Program-made: the position numbers and the translations under genes
Assembly (NCBI RefSeq): GCF_004135285.1
Contig: NZ_CP035494.1
Span: forward strand, 3,596,001-3,660,000
From: Microbacterium protaetiae
Lineage (GTDB): Bacteria > Actinomycetota > Actinomycetes > Actinomycetales > Microbacteriaceae
Length of the DNA stretch: 64,000 nt
Reading direction: 5' to 3'
The notes under the pieces: generated by a model
Told to the model about the DNA's origin: nothing
The model's input: only the letters and a program-made list of their open reading frames with translations
Database searches by the model: none
Shown: in pieces, positions 56,707-64,000 of the stretch
Numbering within the stretch: position 1 is the first letter of the stretch
Layout of the letters: each line of letters starts with the position of its first letter

Positions 56707-56833
56707 CGTCATCCCTCCTTCTCGCGGGTCCCTCGTGGGGCGCACCGCGTGATGAGCCGGCGTCTTCGCCGGATACCCTGAGGCTACGTCGATGTCGCAC
56801 CTAGCTCAAGCATCCGCGGCAGGGCTGAGCATG

Positions 56834-56841
56834 TTGCGCAA
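56834..56841. promoter_or_regulatory. TTGCGCAA palindrome in the bkdA-lrp spacer
   Basis: An 8-bp perfect palindrome followed by TTT lies midway in the 170-bp divergent spacer, 36 nt before the regulator start. Its composition resembles half-sites bound by Lrp/AsnC proteins, so it is a weak operator candidate for the adjacent regulator. Confidence 0.35.
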
Positions 56842-56876
56842 TTTCCCTTCTGCCGACCGTGCTAGTGTTTCGCACT

Positions 56877-57350
56877 ATGGCCCACCTGGACAGCGTCGAC
56901 CTGGAGCTTCTGGCGATCCTCTCGCGCGAACCGCGCGCCACCGTGGTGGCACTGGCCGACGCCCTGGGGCTGAGCCGGAACACCGTGCAGGCGCGGATGG
57001 CGCGTCTGGAGCGGTCGGGCGTGTTCCTCTCCTTCGAACGTTCACTCTCACCGAGCGCGATGGGTTTTCCGATCGAGGCGTTCATCTCGGTCACCGTCCG
57101 CCAGGCAGAGTTGCCGCAGATCACGGCCGAACTGCACCGCGTGCCCGAGGTGCTCCAGGCGCACGGTCTGTCCGGCGAGGTCGATCTGCTCGTGCGGGTC
57201 GCATGCCGCGACACGCAGCACCTCTTCGACACCGATGCCCGCATTCTCGCCATCGAGGGTGTCGAGCGCACCGAGACCTCGCTGGTGATGGGCGAGGTGA
57301 TCGACTATCGGGTGCGCCCGCTCATGGAGCTGGCGCGAGGAACCGCCTGA
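56877..57350 (+). CDS. Lrp/AsnC-family transcriptional regulator
   Basis: 157 aa. The N-terminal winged helix-turn-helix (LDSVDLELLAILSREPRATVV, ALGLSRNTVQARMARLERSG) is followed by the RAM ligand-binding domain (EVDLLVRVACRDTQHL). Divergent from bkdA, so it is expected to control the bkd operon in response to a branched-chain amino acid or oxoacid, like BkdR. ATG 56877 follows TAGTGT (56863-56868) by 8 nt. Its last 29 bp overlap the convergent hydrolase gene. Confidence 0.94.
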   Translation: MAHLDSVDLELLAILSREPRATVVALADALGLSRNTVQARMARLERSGVFLSFERSLSPSAMGFPIEAFISVTVRQAELPQITAELHRVPEVLQAHGLSGEVDLLVRVACRDTQHLFDTDARILAIEGVERTETSLVMGEVIDYRVRPLMELARGTA

Positions 57351-58209
57351 TCGCTGCCGCGGCCGGCTGCGGCGTCTCGTAGTGGATGAGATGGCCGACA
57401 TCGGGGATCTCGACGAGCTCGACGGCAGAGAAGAGGGTCGCGAGCTCGCGCTCCTTCTCGATCGGCGTGATGTCGTCGCGCTGCGCCGCTATCAGCAGCG
57501 TGGGCACGGCGATCTCGGCCGCAGACTCGCGCACGTCGTGCGACACGCTGGTGACGAAGGCGTCGTGCAGCACGTCGCGGTCGGCGAAACGGGAGAAGTA
57601 GGTGTCGTGCTGATCGTGCACGAAGCGCCGCAGCGCGGCATCCTTCGTCTTGACCATTGCCAGGCTCATCACGCGCACGATGAGGCGATTGCGCAGCAGC
57701 GCCTCTCCCAGCCGCGCCGGCAGCTTGGCCCCGGCCCAGTAGTAGAAGACGGCGAGCCGCGTGAACACTCCGCGCGGTCCCGACAGCGCCGGTGCGCCGA
57801 TCGGATTGACCAGGATCAACCGCGGCGTGGGCAGTGCGTGCGCGACCGCGGCCGCCGCGACGATCGAGCCGAAGCTGTGACCGAGCACGGGCGCCCCCGG
57901 CGCGACCGCTGCAGCGAAGGCGGTGAGCCAGTCGACATAGGCGTCGAGGTCATGCACACGGTCCGGCAGCGGCGCGGACTCGCCGAATCCCGGCAGATCG
58001 GGTGAGATGAACCGCACGTCGGGCAACTGCGCCACGATCGGCTCGAGGCCGTGGTGCTCGCCGCGAAAACCGTGCACCGCCAGGATCGTGGTGGCCGCAT
58101 CCGCGGGCCCGTACACCCAGTAGGCGCTCGTGCCGCCAAGCACCTGAACCTCGCGGCGCTGCACCGGGATGGCGGCGAGCTGTTCGGCATACGGGCTGGG
58201 TACTGTCAC
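57322..58209 (-). CDS. Alpha/beta hydrolase
   Basis: 295 aa. The oxyanion region AVHGFRGEHHG, the nucleophile S112 in LGHSFGS, an acid in AAQRDDITP and the late His in PDVGHLIHYE complete the triad. The substrate is unknown. GTG 58209 follows TAGACT (58216-58221, minus strand) by 6 nt, leaderless. The 3' end overlaps the lrp coding sequence in antisense by 29 bp. Confidence 0.9.
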   Translation of the reverse strand: MTVPSPYAEQLAAIPVQRREVQVLGGTSAYWVYGPADAATTILAVHGFRGEHHGLEPIVAQLPDVRFISPDLPGFGESAPLPDRVHDLDAYVDWLTAFAAAVAPGAPVLGHSFGSIVAAAAVAHALPTPRLILVNPIGAPALSGPRGVFTRLAVFYYWAGAKLPARLGEALLRNRLIVRVMSLAMVKTKDAALRRFVHDQHDTYFSRFADRDVLHDAFVTSVSHDVRESAAEIAVPTLLIAAQRDDITPIEKERELATLFSAVELVEIPDVGHLIHYETPQPAAAAIRRFLAPAP

Positions 58210-58275
58210 CTGAGAAGTCTACGGACCCGGCATGCCGGAACACGGATGTCGGGGGTGTGCCATACCGTAGGCGGC

Positions 58276-58995
58276 ATGGACGAACTTCCCCTCTTCGATG
58301 CGCCGGAATGGTCTTCACGAGTGGGGGTGTTCGACCTCGAGACGACGGGCATCGATGTCACCCGCGATCGCATCGTCACCGCGCACGTGGGAGTGCTCGA
58401 CGGCACCGGCGCTGTGCTCGACGCTCACGACTGGCTCGCCGATCCGGGCGTGCCGATTCCGGATGCCGCAGCCGCCGTGCACGGAGTGACGACAGCGCGC
58501 GCCCAGGCCGAGGGCCGCCCTGCGGCCGAGGTCGTCGCCGAGGTCACCGCGGCGGTGCGCGTGCTGTTCGAGGCCGGCATCCCCGTGGTCGCCTACAACG
58601 CGCCCTTCGACTTCTCGCTGCTGGCCCACGAGGCCGTTCGGCACGGCGTCGCGCCGATCGCCACGCCCTCGCCGGTGATCGACCCACTCGTCATCGACAA
58701 GGCATGCGACCGGTACCGGCGCGGCAAGCGCACGCTCACCGCCGTGGCCGCGCACTACGCGGTGCAACTCGGCGACGACGCGCACGAAGCGTGCGCCGAT
58801 GCCGTGGCGGCCGGGCGTGTCGCCCTGGCACTGGCGCAGCGATTCCCCGACGCGCTGCCGACCACCGCGATCGAGCTGCACACGCAGCAGATCGGCTGGG
58901 CGCGAGATCAGGCCGAGAGCCTCACCGAATACTTCGTGCGGATCGGCCGGATCGACCCGGCCGAAAAACTCGACGGCAGCTGGCCGATTCGCTGA
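58276..58995 (+). CDS. DnaQ-like 3'-5' exonuclease (epsilon-type)
   Basis: 239 aa DEDDh exonuclease: D20 and E22 in VFDLETTGID, a middle Asp in APFDFSL, and the His-Asp block ending near HEACADAVAA. It could proofread for the replicase or act in repair; it lacks the clamp-binding or polymerase domains that would decide. The C-terminal 60 residues form a separate helical tail (RDQAESLTEYFVRIGR). TACCGT (58263-58268) ends 7 nt before ATG 58276, leaderless. Confidence 0.9.
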   Translation: MDELPLFDAPEWSSRVGVFDLETTGIDVTRDRIVTAHVGVLDGTGAVLDAHDWLADPGVPIPDAAAAVHGVTTARAQAEGRPAAEVVAEVTAAVRVLFEAGIPVVAYNAPFDFSLLAHEAVRHGVAPIATPSPVIDPLVIDKACDRYRRGKRTLTAVAAHYAVQLGDDAHEACADAVAAGRVALALAQRFPDALPTTAIELHTQQIGWARDQAESLTEYFVRIGRIDPAEKLDGSWPIR

Positions 58996-59014
58996 CGCGA
59001 CTCTCCCGGGAATG

Positions 59015-59044
59015 CAGAAGGCCCCGCCGAAGCGGGGCCCTGCC
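59015..59044. terminator. Bidirectional terminator between the exonuclease gene and rpmE2
   Basis: Stem GGCCCCGC (59020-59027) / GCGGGGCC (59032-59039) with a 4-nt loop CGAA is extended by GCAG/CTGC on the flanks. It lies 20 nt after one stop and 13 nt from the convergent rpmE2 stop. Confidence 0.8.
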
Positions 59045-59057
59045 AGAAGGACGAAGC

Positions 59058-59312
59058 TTACTTGGCGCCGCCGAAGCCCTTGAAGCGCTGGTTGAACTTC
59101 TCGACGCGGCCGGCCGAGTCGAGAATGCGCTGCTTGCCCGTGTAGAACGGGTGCGAGGCAGACGAGATCTCGACGTCGATGACCGGGTACTCGGCACCAT
59201 CGAGCTCGATGGTCTTGTCGCTGGTCGCGGTCGAACGGGTCAGGAAGGTCTCGCCCGAGCCGAGGTCACGGAAAACGACGGCGTGGTATTCGGGGTGGAT
59301 GTCAGTCTTCAT
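59058..59312 (-). CDS. rpmE2: 50S ribosomal protein L31 type B (zinc-free)
   Basis: 84 aa. [20 protein letters not shown] and [28 protein letters not shown] are typical of type B L31. There is no cysteine at all, so it is the non-zinc form that replaces the CxxC paralogue when zinc is scarce. In other actinobacteria such genes are repressed by Zur. I see no clear Zur palindrome in the short upstream region, and the gene stands alone. AGGAAA precedes ATG 59312. Confidence 0.95.
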   Translation of the reverse strand: MKTDIHPEYHAVVFRDLGSGETFLTRSTATSDKTIELDGAEYPVIDVEISSASHPFYTGKQRILDSAGRVEKFNQRFKGFGGAK

Positions 59313-59375
59313 AAGGGTTTCCTTGCGAGTACGGAAGGGAAATCTACGGCGCAGAAGCACCAAAGGTCGATTCTA

Positions 59376-60179
59376 TCAGTCTCCGGAGCCGTTCGACGAC
59401 GCGGCCCGGGCGGCGTATCGTCCGTCGGCTGTCGTGAGGGCGATCGGCAGGTCGAATGTGGCGCTCAGGTTCTCGGCGGTCAGCGTGCTCTGAAGCGGGC
59501 CCGCAGCCACCACGGTGCCCTCACGCAGCAACAGCACGTGCGTGAAGCCCACCGGGATCTCTTCGACGTGGTGCGTGACCATCACCATCGCCGGCGTCGT
59601 GGGCGCCTGCGCATAGCCGCCGAGCAGCTGCAGCAGCTCTTCGCGCGCACCCAGATCGAGGCTGGCGCTCGGCTCGTCCAGCAGCAGAAGTTCGGGATCG
59701 GTCATCACGGCGCGGGCGATCTGCACGCGCTTCTGCTCGCCCTCGGAGAGAGTGCCGAACGTGCGATCGGCGAGATGATCGAGCTTCCACTCGGCAAGCA
59801 CCCGCAGCGCCCGCCGCTCGTCGATGTCTTCGTAGGCCTCGTTCCAGCGCCCCATCACCGAGTAGGCCGCGGTCATCACGACGTTCAGCACCGTCTCTTC
59901 GGCCGGGACACGCCGGGCCATGGCGCTGGAGGCGAAGCCGATGCGCGGGCGCAGCTCGAACACGTCGGTGCGCCCGAGGCGCTCATCGAGGATCGTGACC
60001 GTGCCGCTGGTGGGGTGGAGCAGGGTCGCCGCGAGCTGCAGCAGCGTCGTCTTTCCGGCACCGTTCGCACCGAGAATGACCCAGCGCTGGTCGTCGGCGA
60101 CGGACCAGTCGACATGGTCGACGATGTCCCTGGCGTTTCGGCGGACGACGACGTCGGAGAAATCGAGGACCTCAGGCAT
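59376..60179 (-). CDS. ABC-type ATPase without a permease partner
   Basis: 267 aa. Walker A is GANGAGKTT, the signature is TLSEGEQKRV and Walker B is LLLLDEPSASLD, followed by TTPAMVMVTHHVEEIP. The signature has Glu for the second Gly of LSGGQ, as in the ModF/YlmA-like lone ATPases. No membrane gene is next to it. TAGGCT (60187-60192, minus strand) precedes ATG 60179 by 7 nt and starts with the glgA stop codon. The role is unknown. Confidence 0.88.
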   Translation of the reverse strand: MPEVLDFSDVVVRRNARDIVDHVDWSVADDQRWVILGANGAGKTTLLQLAATLLHPTSGTVTILDERLGRTDVFELRPRIGFASSAMARRVPAEETVLNVVMTAAYSVMGRWNEAYEDIDERRALRVLAEWKLDHLADRTFGTLSEGEQKRVQIARAVMTDPELLLLDEPSASLDLGAREELLQLLGGYAQAPTTPAMVMVTHHVEEIPVGFTHVLLLREGTVVAAGPLQSTLTAENLSATFDLPIALTTADGRYAARAASSNGSGD

Positions 60180-60189
60180 GGCCCCCAGC

Positions 60190-61395
60190 CTACTTGCCGG
60201 AAGCCGACAGCTCCGCGTACAGCGCCGCGGTCTGCTCAGCTATCGTCGTCCAGCTGAAGTCGCGGGCGGCACGCTCCCGTCCCGCTCGGCCGTATCGGGC
60301 GGCCGCGTCACGATCGGTGACGACCTCCGTGAGCACCTCGGCCAGGTCGGCGACGAACCGATCGGGGTCATGCGGCGTGCCGGTGCCGTCGTCGAGCTGG
60401 TCGATGGGCACCAGCCGGCCGGTGACCCCGTCGACGACCACTTCTGGGATGCCGCCGGTGGCGGTGGCCACGACCGCCGCGCCGCACGCCATGGCCTCGA
60501 GGTTCACGATTCCCAGCGGCTCGTAGATCGACGGGCAGACGAAGGTGGTGGCCGCCCCCAGGATCGTGCACAGCTCGTGACGGGGCAGAAACTCCTCGAT
60601 CCACACGACCCCCTCCCGATGCGCCTGCAGCCCGCGCACGAGCTCCTGCACCTCGGTCATGATCTGTGGCGTGTCGGGCGCACCCGCGCACAGCACCAGC
60701 TGCACCTCGGCGGGCAGCCGCTGCGCGGCCCGCAGAAAATACGGCAGTCCCTTCTGGCGCGTGATCCGACCGACGAAGACCACCGATGGCCTTGCGGGGT
60801 CGATGCCGTGCTTTGCCAGCACGCTGGGGTCGTCGACCGGATGCCACGCCTCGACGTCGATCCCGTTGTAGATGACCCGCACCTTGCGCGGGTCGAGCTC
60901 GGGGTAACTGCGCAGGATGTCGGAGCGCATGCCGTCGGACACGGCCACGATCGCAGCGGCCGACGCATAGGCGGTGCGTTCGATGAAACTCGACACCGCG
61001 TATCCCCCGCCCAGTTGCTCGGCCTTCCACGGACGCAGCGGCTCGAGGCTGTGTGCGGTGATCACGTGCGGGATCCCGTGCAGCAGCGAGGCCAGATGGC
61101 CCGCGAAGTTCGCGTACCAGGTGTGCGAGTGCACGATGTCGGCCCCCGCAACGTCGGAGACGATGGCCAGATCGGTGCCCAGCGTCTGGATCGCGGCGTT
61201 GGCGTCGGCCAGCTCCGCGGGAACCGTGTACGAGCTGGTGCCTGCCTCATCACGTCCGGAGCCGAAGGCCCGCACCCGCACGTCGATGCCGATCTCAGCG
61301 GCATCCCGCATCGCCTTCACCAACTCGGCGACGTGCACTCCGGCACCCCCGTAGATCTCCGGCGGGTATTCCTTCGTGACGATGTCGACGCGCAT
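60190..61395 (-). CDS. glgA: Glycogen synthase / GT4 glycosyltransferase (actinobacterial GlgA/GlgM type)
   Basis: 401 aa. KEYPPEIYGGAGVHV is the N-terminal nucleotide-sugar block, VGRITRQKGLPYFL lies at the domain border and CPSIYEPLGIVNLEAM holds the catalytic EX7E glutamates. The mycobacterial homologue makes maltose-1-phosphate for the GlgE pathway, so the product here could be either that or glucan; the sequence does not decide. ATG 61395 follows TAGCGT (61403-61408, minus strand) by 7 nt. Divergent from glgC, which supplies its ADP-glucose. Confidence 0.93.
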   Translation of the reverse strand: MRVDIVTKEYPPEIYGGAGVHVAELVKAMRDAAEIGIDVRVRAFGSGRDEAGTSSYTVPAELADANAAIQTLGTDLAIVSDVAGADIVHSHTWYANFAGHLASLLHGIPHVITAHSLEPLRPWKAEQLGGGYAVSSFIERTAYASAAAIVAVSDGMRSDILRSYPELDPRKVRVIYNGIDVEAWHPVDDPSVLAKHGIDPARPSVVFVGRITRQKGLPYFLRAAQRLPAEVQLVLCAGAPDTPQIMTEVQELVRGLQAHREGVVWIEEFLPRHELCTILGAATTFVCPSIYEPLGIVNLEAMACGAAVVATATGGIPEVVVDGVTGRLVPIDQLDDGTGTPHDPDRFVADLAEVLTEVVTDRDAAARYGRAGRERAARDFSWTTIAEQTAALYAELSASGK

Positions 61396-61402
61396 GTCTG
61401 GA

Positions 61403-61436
61403 ACGCTAGTACAGGCACGCAACGGGGGCATAGTGT
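61403..61436. promoter_or_regulatory. Back-to-back promoters of glgA and glgC
   Basis: In a 47-bp spacer, TAGCGT (61403-61408, minus strand) serves glgA and TAGTGT (61431-61436, plus strand) serves glgC. Each -35 region would fall on or beside the other gene's -10 box, so the two promoters compete for the same DNA. Confidence 0.5.
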
Positions 61437-61442
61437 GGTGCC

Positions 61443-62681
61443 ATGCCAGGCGCTCCCAAAGTGTTCGGAATCATCCTCGCCGGTGGTGAGGGCAAGCGGC
61501 TGATGCCGCTGACGACCGACCGTGCCAAGCCGGCAGTGCCGTTCGGCGGCCAGTACCGGCTGATCGACTTCGCGATCTCGAACCTCATCAATTCGGGGCT
61601 GCGACAGATAGTGGTGCTCACCCAATACAAGTCGCACAGCCTCGACCGGCATGTCTCGCAGACCTGGCGCATGTCGGCGCTGCTCGACTCCTACGTCGCG
61701 TCGGTGCCGGCACAGCAACGACTCGGCAAACGCTGGTTCACGGGGTCTGCCGACGCGATTCTGCAGAGCCTGAACCTGATCAATGACGAGCAGCCCGATA
61801 TCGTGATCGTCATCGGCGCCGACCACGTCTACCGCATGGATTTCCGTCAGATGCTCGACGCACACATCGCCTCGGGCGCGCGTGCGACGGTCGCGGGCAT
61901 TCGTCAGCCGGTGTCGCTAGCCCATCAATTCGGGGTGATCGACGCCGATGAGAACGGGCGCATCCGGCAGTTCCTCGAAAAGCCCCAGAACCCCGACGGT
62001 CTGCCCGACTCGCCGAACGAAGTGCTCGCGTCGATGGGCAACTACATCTTCGATTCCGACGCCCTCATCGAGGCGGTGACCGACGACGGTGAAGATGCCA
62101 CGAGCAACCATGACATGGGTGGCGACATCATCCCCTACTTCGTCGAGCGTGGCGAGGCCGGCGTGTACGACATGAAGAACAACGAGGTGCCCGGGTCCAA
62201 CGACCGTGACCGTGCATATTGGCGCGATGTCGGAACGATCGACTCGTTCTTCGACGCACACATGGACCTCATCTCCACGCTGCCGGTGTTCAACCTGTAC
62301 AACATGGACTGGCCGATCCACTCGCAGACGGTGAACTCGCCGCCGGCGAAGTTCGTGCGCGACTCGGTGGGCCGCATCGGCAATGCCATCGACTCGATTG
62401 TGTCGCTGGGCTCGGTGCTGTCGGGCACGCACATCGAGCGCAGCGTCGTGGGCCCGTGGACGCTGGCCGCCGGCGGATCGACCATCACCGACTCGGTGCT
62501 GTTCGAGCACGTGCAGGTGGGGCAGGGAGCGCGAGTGCATCGCGCGATCCTCGACAAGAACGTGGTGCTGGCCCCCGGCGCGACTGTCGGGGTCGATCGC
62601 GAGCGCGACCGCGAACGTGGCTTCACCATCACCGACTCGGGCATCACCGTGGTCGGCAAGGGCGCGCACGTCGACGGCTGA
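61443..62681 (+). CDS. glgC: Glucose-1-phosphate adenylyltransferase (ADP-glucose pyrophosphorylase)
   Basis: 412 aa. [14 protein letters not shown] is the nucleotide-binding loop, [14 protein letters not shown] the activator/substrate region and [18 protein letters not shown] the sugar-phosphate site. The C-terminus is a left-handed beta-helix. It makes ADP-glucose from glucose-1-phosphate and ATP, the controlled step of glycogen and GlgE-type glucan synthesis. ATG 61443 lies 6 nt after TAGTGT, leaderless. Confidence 0.96.
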   Translation: MPGAPKVFGIILAGGEGKRLMPLTTDRAKPAVPFGGQYRLIDFAISNLINSGLRQIVVLTQYKSHSLDRHVSQTWRMSALLDSYVASVPAQQRLGKRWFTGSADAILQSLNLINDEQPDIVIVIGADHVYRMDFRQMLDAHIASGARATVAGIRQPVSLAHQFGVIDADENGRIRQFLEKPQNPDGLPDSPNEVLASMGNYIFDSDALIEAVTDDGEDATSNHDMGGDIIPYFVERGEAGVYDMKNNEVPGSNDRDRAYWRDVGTIDSFFDAHMDLISTLPVFNLYNMDWPIHSQTVNSPPAKFVRDSVGRIGNAIDSIVSLGSVLSGTHIERSVVGPWTLAAGGSTITDSVLFEHVQVGQGARVHRAILDKNVVLAPGATVGVDRERDRERGFTITDSGITVVGKGAHVDG

Positions 62682-62703
62682 GCCGTCCCGGTACTGTGGT
62701 GGG

Positions 62704-63336
62704 GTGCCCGCGCGTCTGCTCGTCGTCCTCGATGCCGATTCCACCCTCATCCGCAACGAGGTGATCGAGCTCATCGCCGACGAGGTGGGGCGCGGCGCAG
62801 AGGTGGCAGCGGCCACCGAGGCCGCCATGCGCGGCGAAGTGGATTTCTCCGCGAGCCTGCGCTCGCGCGTCGAAGCCCTCGCCGGGGTGCCGGTGGCAGC
62901 GTTCGCCCGCGTGCTGGCACGCATCGAACCGACGCCGGGCGTAGGGGCGCTGATCGATGCGGTGCACGAGCGCGGCGGTGTGGTCGGGGTGGTCTCGGGG
63001 GGATTCCACGAGATCCTCGACACTCTCGCGCCGCGACTGGGCGTGGACGTGTGGCGGGCGAACCGTCTCGAGGTCGCCGACGGCGTGCTCACTGGTCGTG
63101 TCGAGGGGACGATAGTGGATGCCGCGGGCAAGGCGGCGGCGCTGCGGGAATGGGCTTTCGCCCACGACGTGCCGTTGACGCAGACCATCGCGATCGGCGA
63201 CGGCGCGAACGACCTGCAGATGATGGCGGCCGCCGCCCTCGGGATCGCGTTCAATGCGAAGCCCGCCGTGCGTGCGCAGGCCGACCTGGTGATCGGCCCG
63301 GTCGATCTCGCTCAGGTCGTTCCGCTGCTGCCCTAG
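62704..63336 (+). CDS. serB: Phosphoserine phosphatase (HAD family)
   Basis: 210 aa. Motif I LDADSTLI has D10 as nucleophile and D12 as acid/base, motif II is VVSGGFHE, the Lys of motif III lies in DAAGKAAAL, and motif IV is AIGDGANDLQMM. It hydrolyses phosphoserine in the last step of serine synthesis. It lacks the N-terminal ACT domains of the long SerB form. TACTGT (62692-62697) ends 6 nt before GTG 62704, leaderless. Confidence 0.94.
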   Translation: MPARLLVVLDADSTLIRNEVIELIADEVGRGAEVAAATEAAMRGEVDFSASLRSRVEALAGVPVAAFARVLARIEPTPGVGALIDAVHERGGVVGVVSGGFHEILDTLAPRLGVDVWRANRLEVADGVLTGRVEGTIVDAAGKAAALREWAFAHDVPLTQTIAIGDGANDLQMMAAAALGIAFNAKPAVRAQADLVIGPVDLAQVVPLLP

Positions 63337-63390
63337 CGCAACGCCGCTCGCCCTCCGAGTGATGTCGGCGGGTCGCGCTACCGTTCCCTC

Positions 63391-64000
63391 ATGGATGTGA
63401 TCCTCGTTCCGGGGCTGTGGCTGGACGCATCGTCGTGGGGTGCGGTGATTCCCGCCCTCGAGCGAGCCGGGCACACGGCCCACGCGCTGACGATGCCGGG
63501 TATCGGGGCAGCCGCGGCCGAGTCCTCCCATGTGCGCTTGGACGACTGGGTGGCCACGGTGGTCGCCGAGATCGACAAATGCTCCGCGCCCGTTGCCCTG
63601 GTCGGCCACTCCGGCGGCGGAAACGTCGTCTGGGCGGCCGCTGACGCGCGCACCACGCACGTGTCACATGTCGTCTTCATCGACACCGTGCCCCCGGCAT
63701 CCGGTTTCGGCATTTCAGAGTTCCCCTCGCGCGACGGTGTGGTGCCCTTCCCCGGCTGGGATTTCTTCGACGGCGCCGATATCGAAGACGTGGACGAGGC
63801 GACCCGGCGGGCGGTGCGCGTGGGGTCGGTTCCCATGCGCGTGCCCACCGATGCGGTCGAGCTGAACGATCCGGCGCGACACGGCATACCAGTGACCCTG
63901 CTGTCGGGACGACAAGACGAGGTCGAGCTGCGCAACGAGCTCGCGCACTGGGGGCCGTGGGAAGACGAGTTCAATGCCATCCACGATGTCGAGGTGGTGC
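63391..64000 (+). CDS. Alpha/beta hydrolase (N-terminal part, cut by the window edge)
   Basis: 203 codons are visible before the right edge. MDVILVPGLWLDASSW gives the oxyanion strand, S74 in LVGHSGGGNVVW is the nucleophile and LLSGRQDEVE is in the acid position; the catalytic His would be beyond the edge. It resembles small EstE/salicylate-esterase-like hydrolases; the substrate is unknown. TACCGT (63379-63384) ends 6 nt before ATG 63391, leaderless. Confidence 0.88.
   Translation, partial: MDVILVPGLWLDASSWGAVIPALERAGHTAHALTMPGIGAAAAESSHVRLDDWVATVVAEIDKCSAPVALVGHSGGGNVVWAAADARTTHVSHVVFIDTVPPASGFGISEFPSRDGVVPFPGWDFFDGADIEDVDEATRRAVRVGSVPMRVPTDAVELNDPARHGIPVTLLSGRQDEVELRNELAHWGPWEDEFNAIHDVEVV

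Overview
This 64 kb window is GC-rich actinobacterial chromosome. The gene content and order look like Microbacteriaceae, most probably Microbacterium or a close relative: GT4-type glgA divergent from glgC, the orn/tRNA-His block, NAD-dependent ligA next to mnmA and nifS, gatCAB, and a mycobacterial-style leucine catabolic cluster. The genus is inferred from recollection of gene order, not from a search. I see no prophage, IS element, CRISPR array or rRNA. Both edges cut genes: a gamma-carbonic-anhydrase-like protein on the left and an alpha/beta hydrolase on the right.

Layout. 0-5 kb: dps, nei, rpiB and pepN. 5-12 kb: an ABC exporter with its two-component system, then a tightly overlapping mscS / truncated haemoglobin / FAD-dehydrogenase operon. 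12-17 kb: two thioesterases, ettA, a lipoprotein and a second-type ssb. 17-20 kb: two tRNA genes, orn, and a zincin/clpS/DUF2017 operon. 20-29 kb: a small kinase, a GerW-like protein, dinB, gatCAB, an acyl-CoA ligase and a DEAD-box helicase. 29-40 kb: vapBC, ligA-mnmA-nifS, an MFS exporter, a ferritin-like/VIT1 fusion, a START-like protein, an SF2 helicase and an SGNH hydrolase. 40.6-41.2 kb is a gene-free island of tandem repeats (19 bp, 173 bp and about 19 bp units).

41-64 kb: a TrmH-type methyltransferase, a sirtuin, a GT39-like membrane protein and a histidine phosphatase. Next come the carboxylase, acyl-CoA dehydrogenase, MaoC and CitE genes, with a divergent TetR regulator and twin operators. 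The branched-chain 2-oxoacid dehydrogenase operon follows, with a divergent Lrp-type regulator. The window ends with an exonuclease, zinc-free L31, a lone ABC ATPase, the divergent glgA/glgC pair and serB. The two catabolic blocks together would take branched-chain amino acids through acyl-CoA intermediates to acetyl-CoA and acetoacetate. Their order matches Mycobacterium tuberculosis Rv2495c-Rv2502c plus Rv2506.

Three signals are not explained by gene calling. (1) About 27 genes have a TANNNT box ending 6-8 nt before the start codon and usually no Shine-Dalgarno, as expected for leaderless transcripts; at five gene junctions the upstream stop codon supplies the first three bases of that box. 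(2) A long palindromic repeat sits in frame inside the biotin-carboxylase gene and adds about 29 residues. (3) The 173-bp repeat carries a hairpin whose stem changes between copies in a pairing-preserving way.
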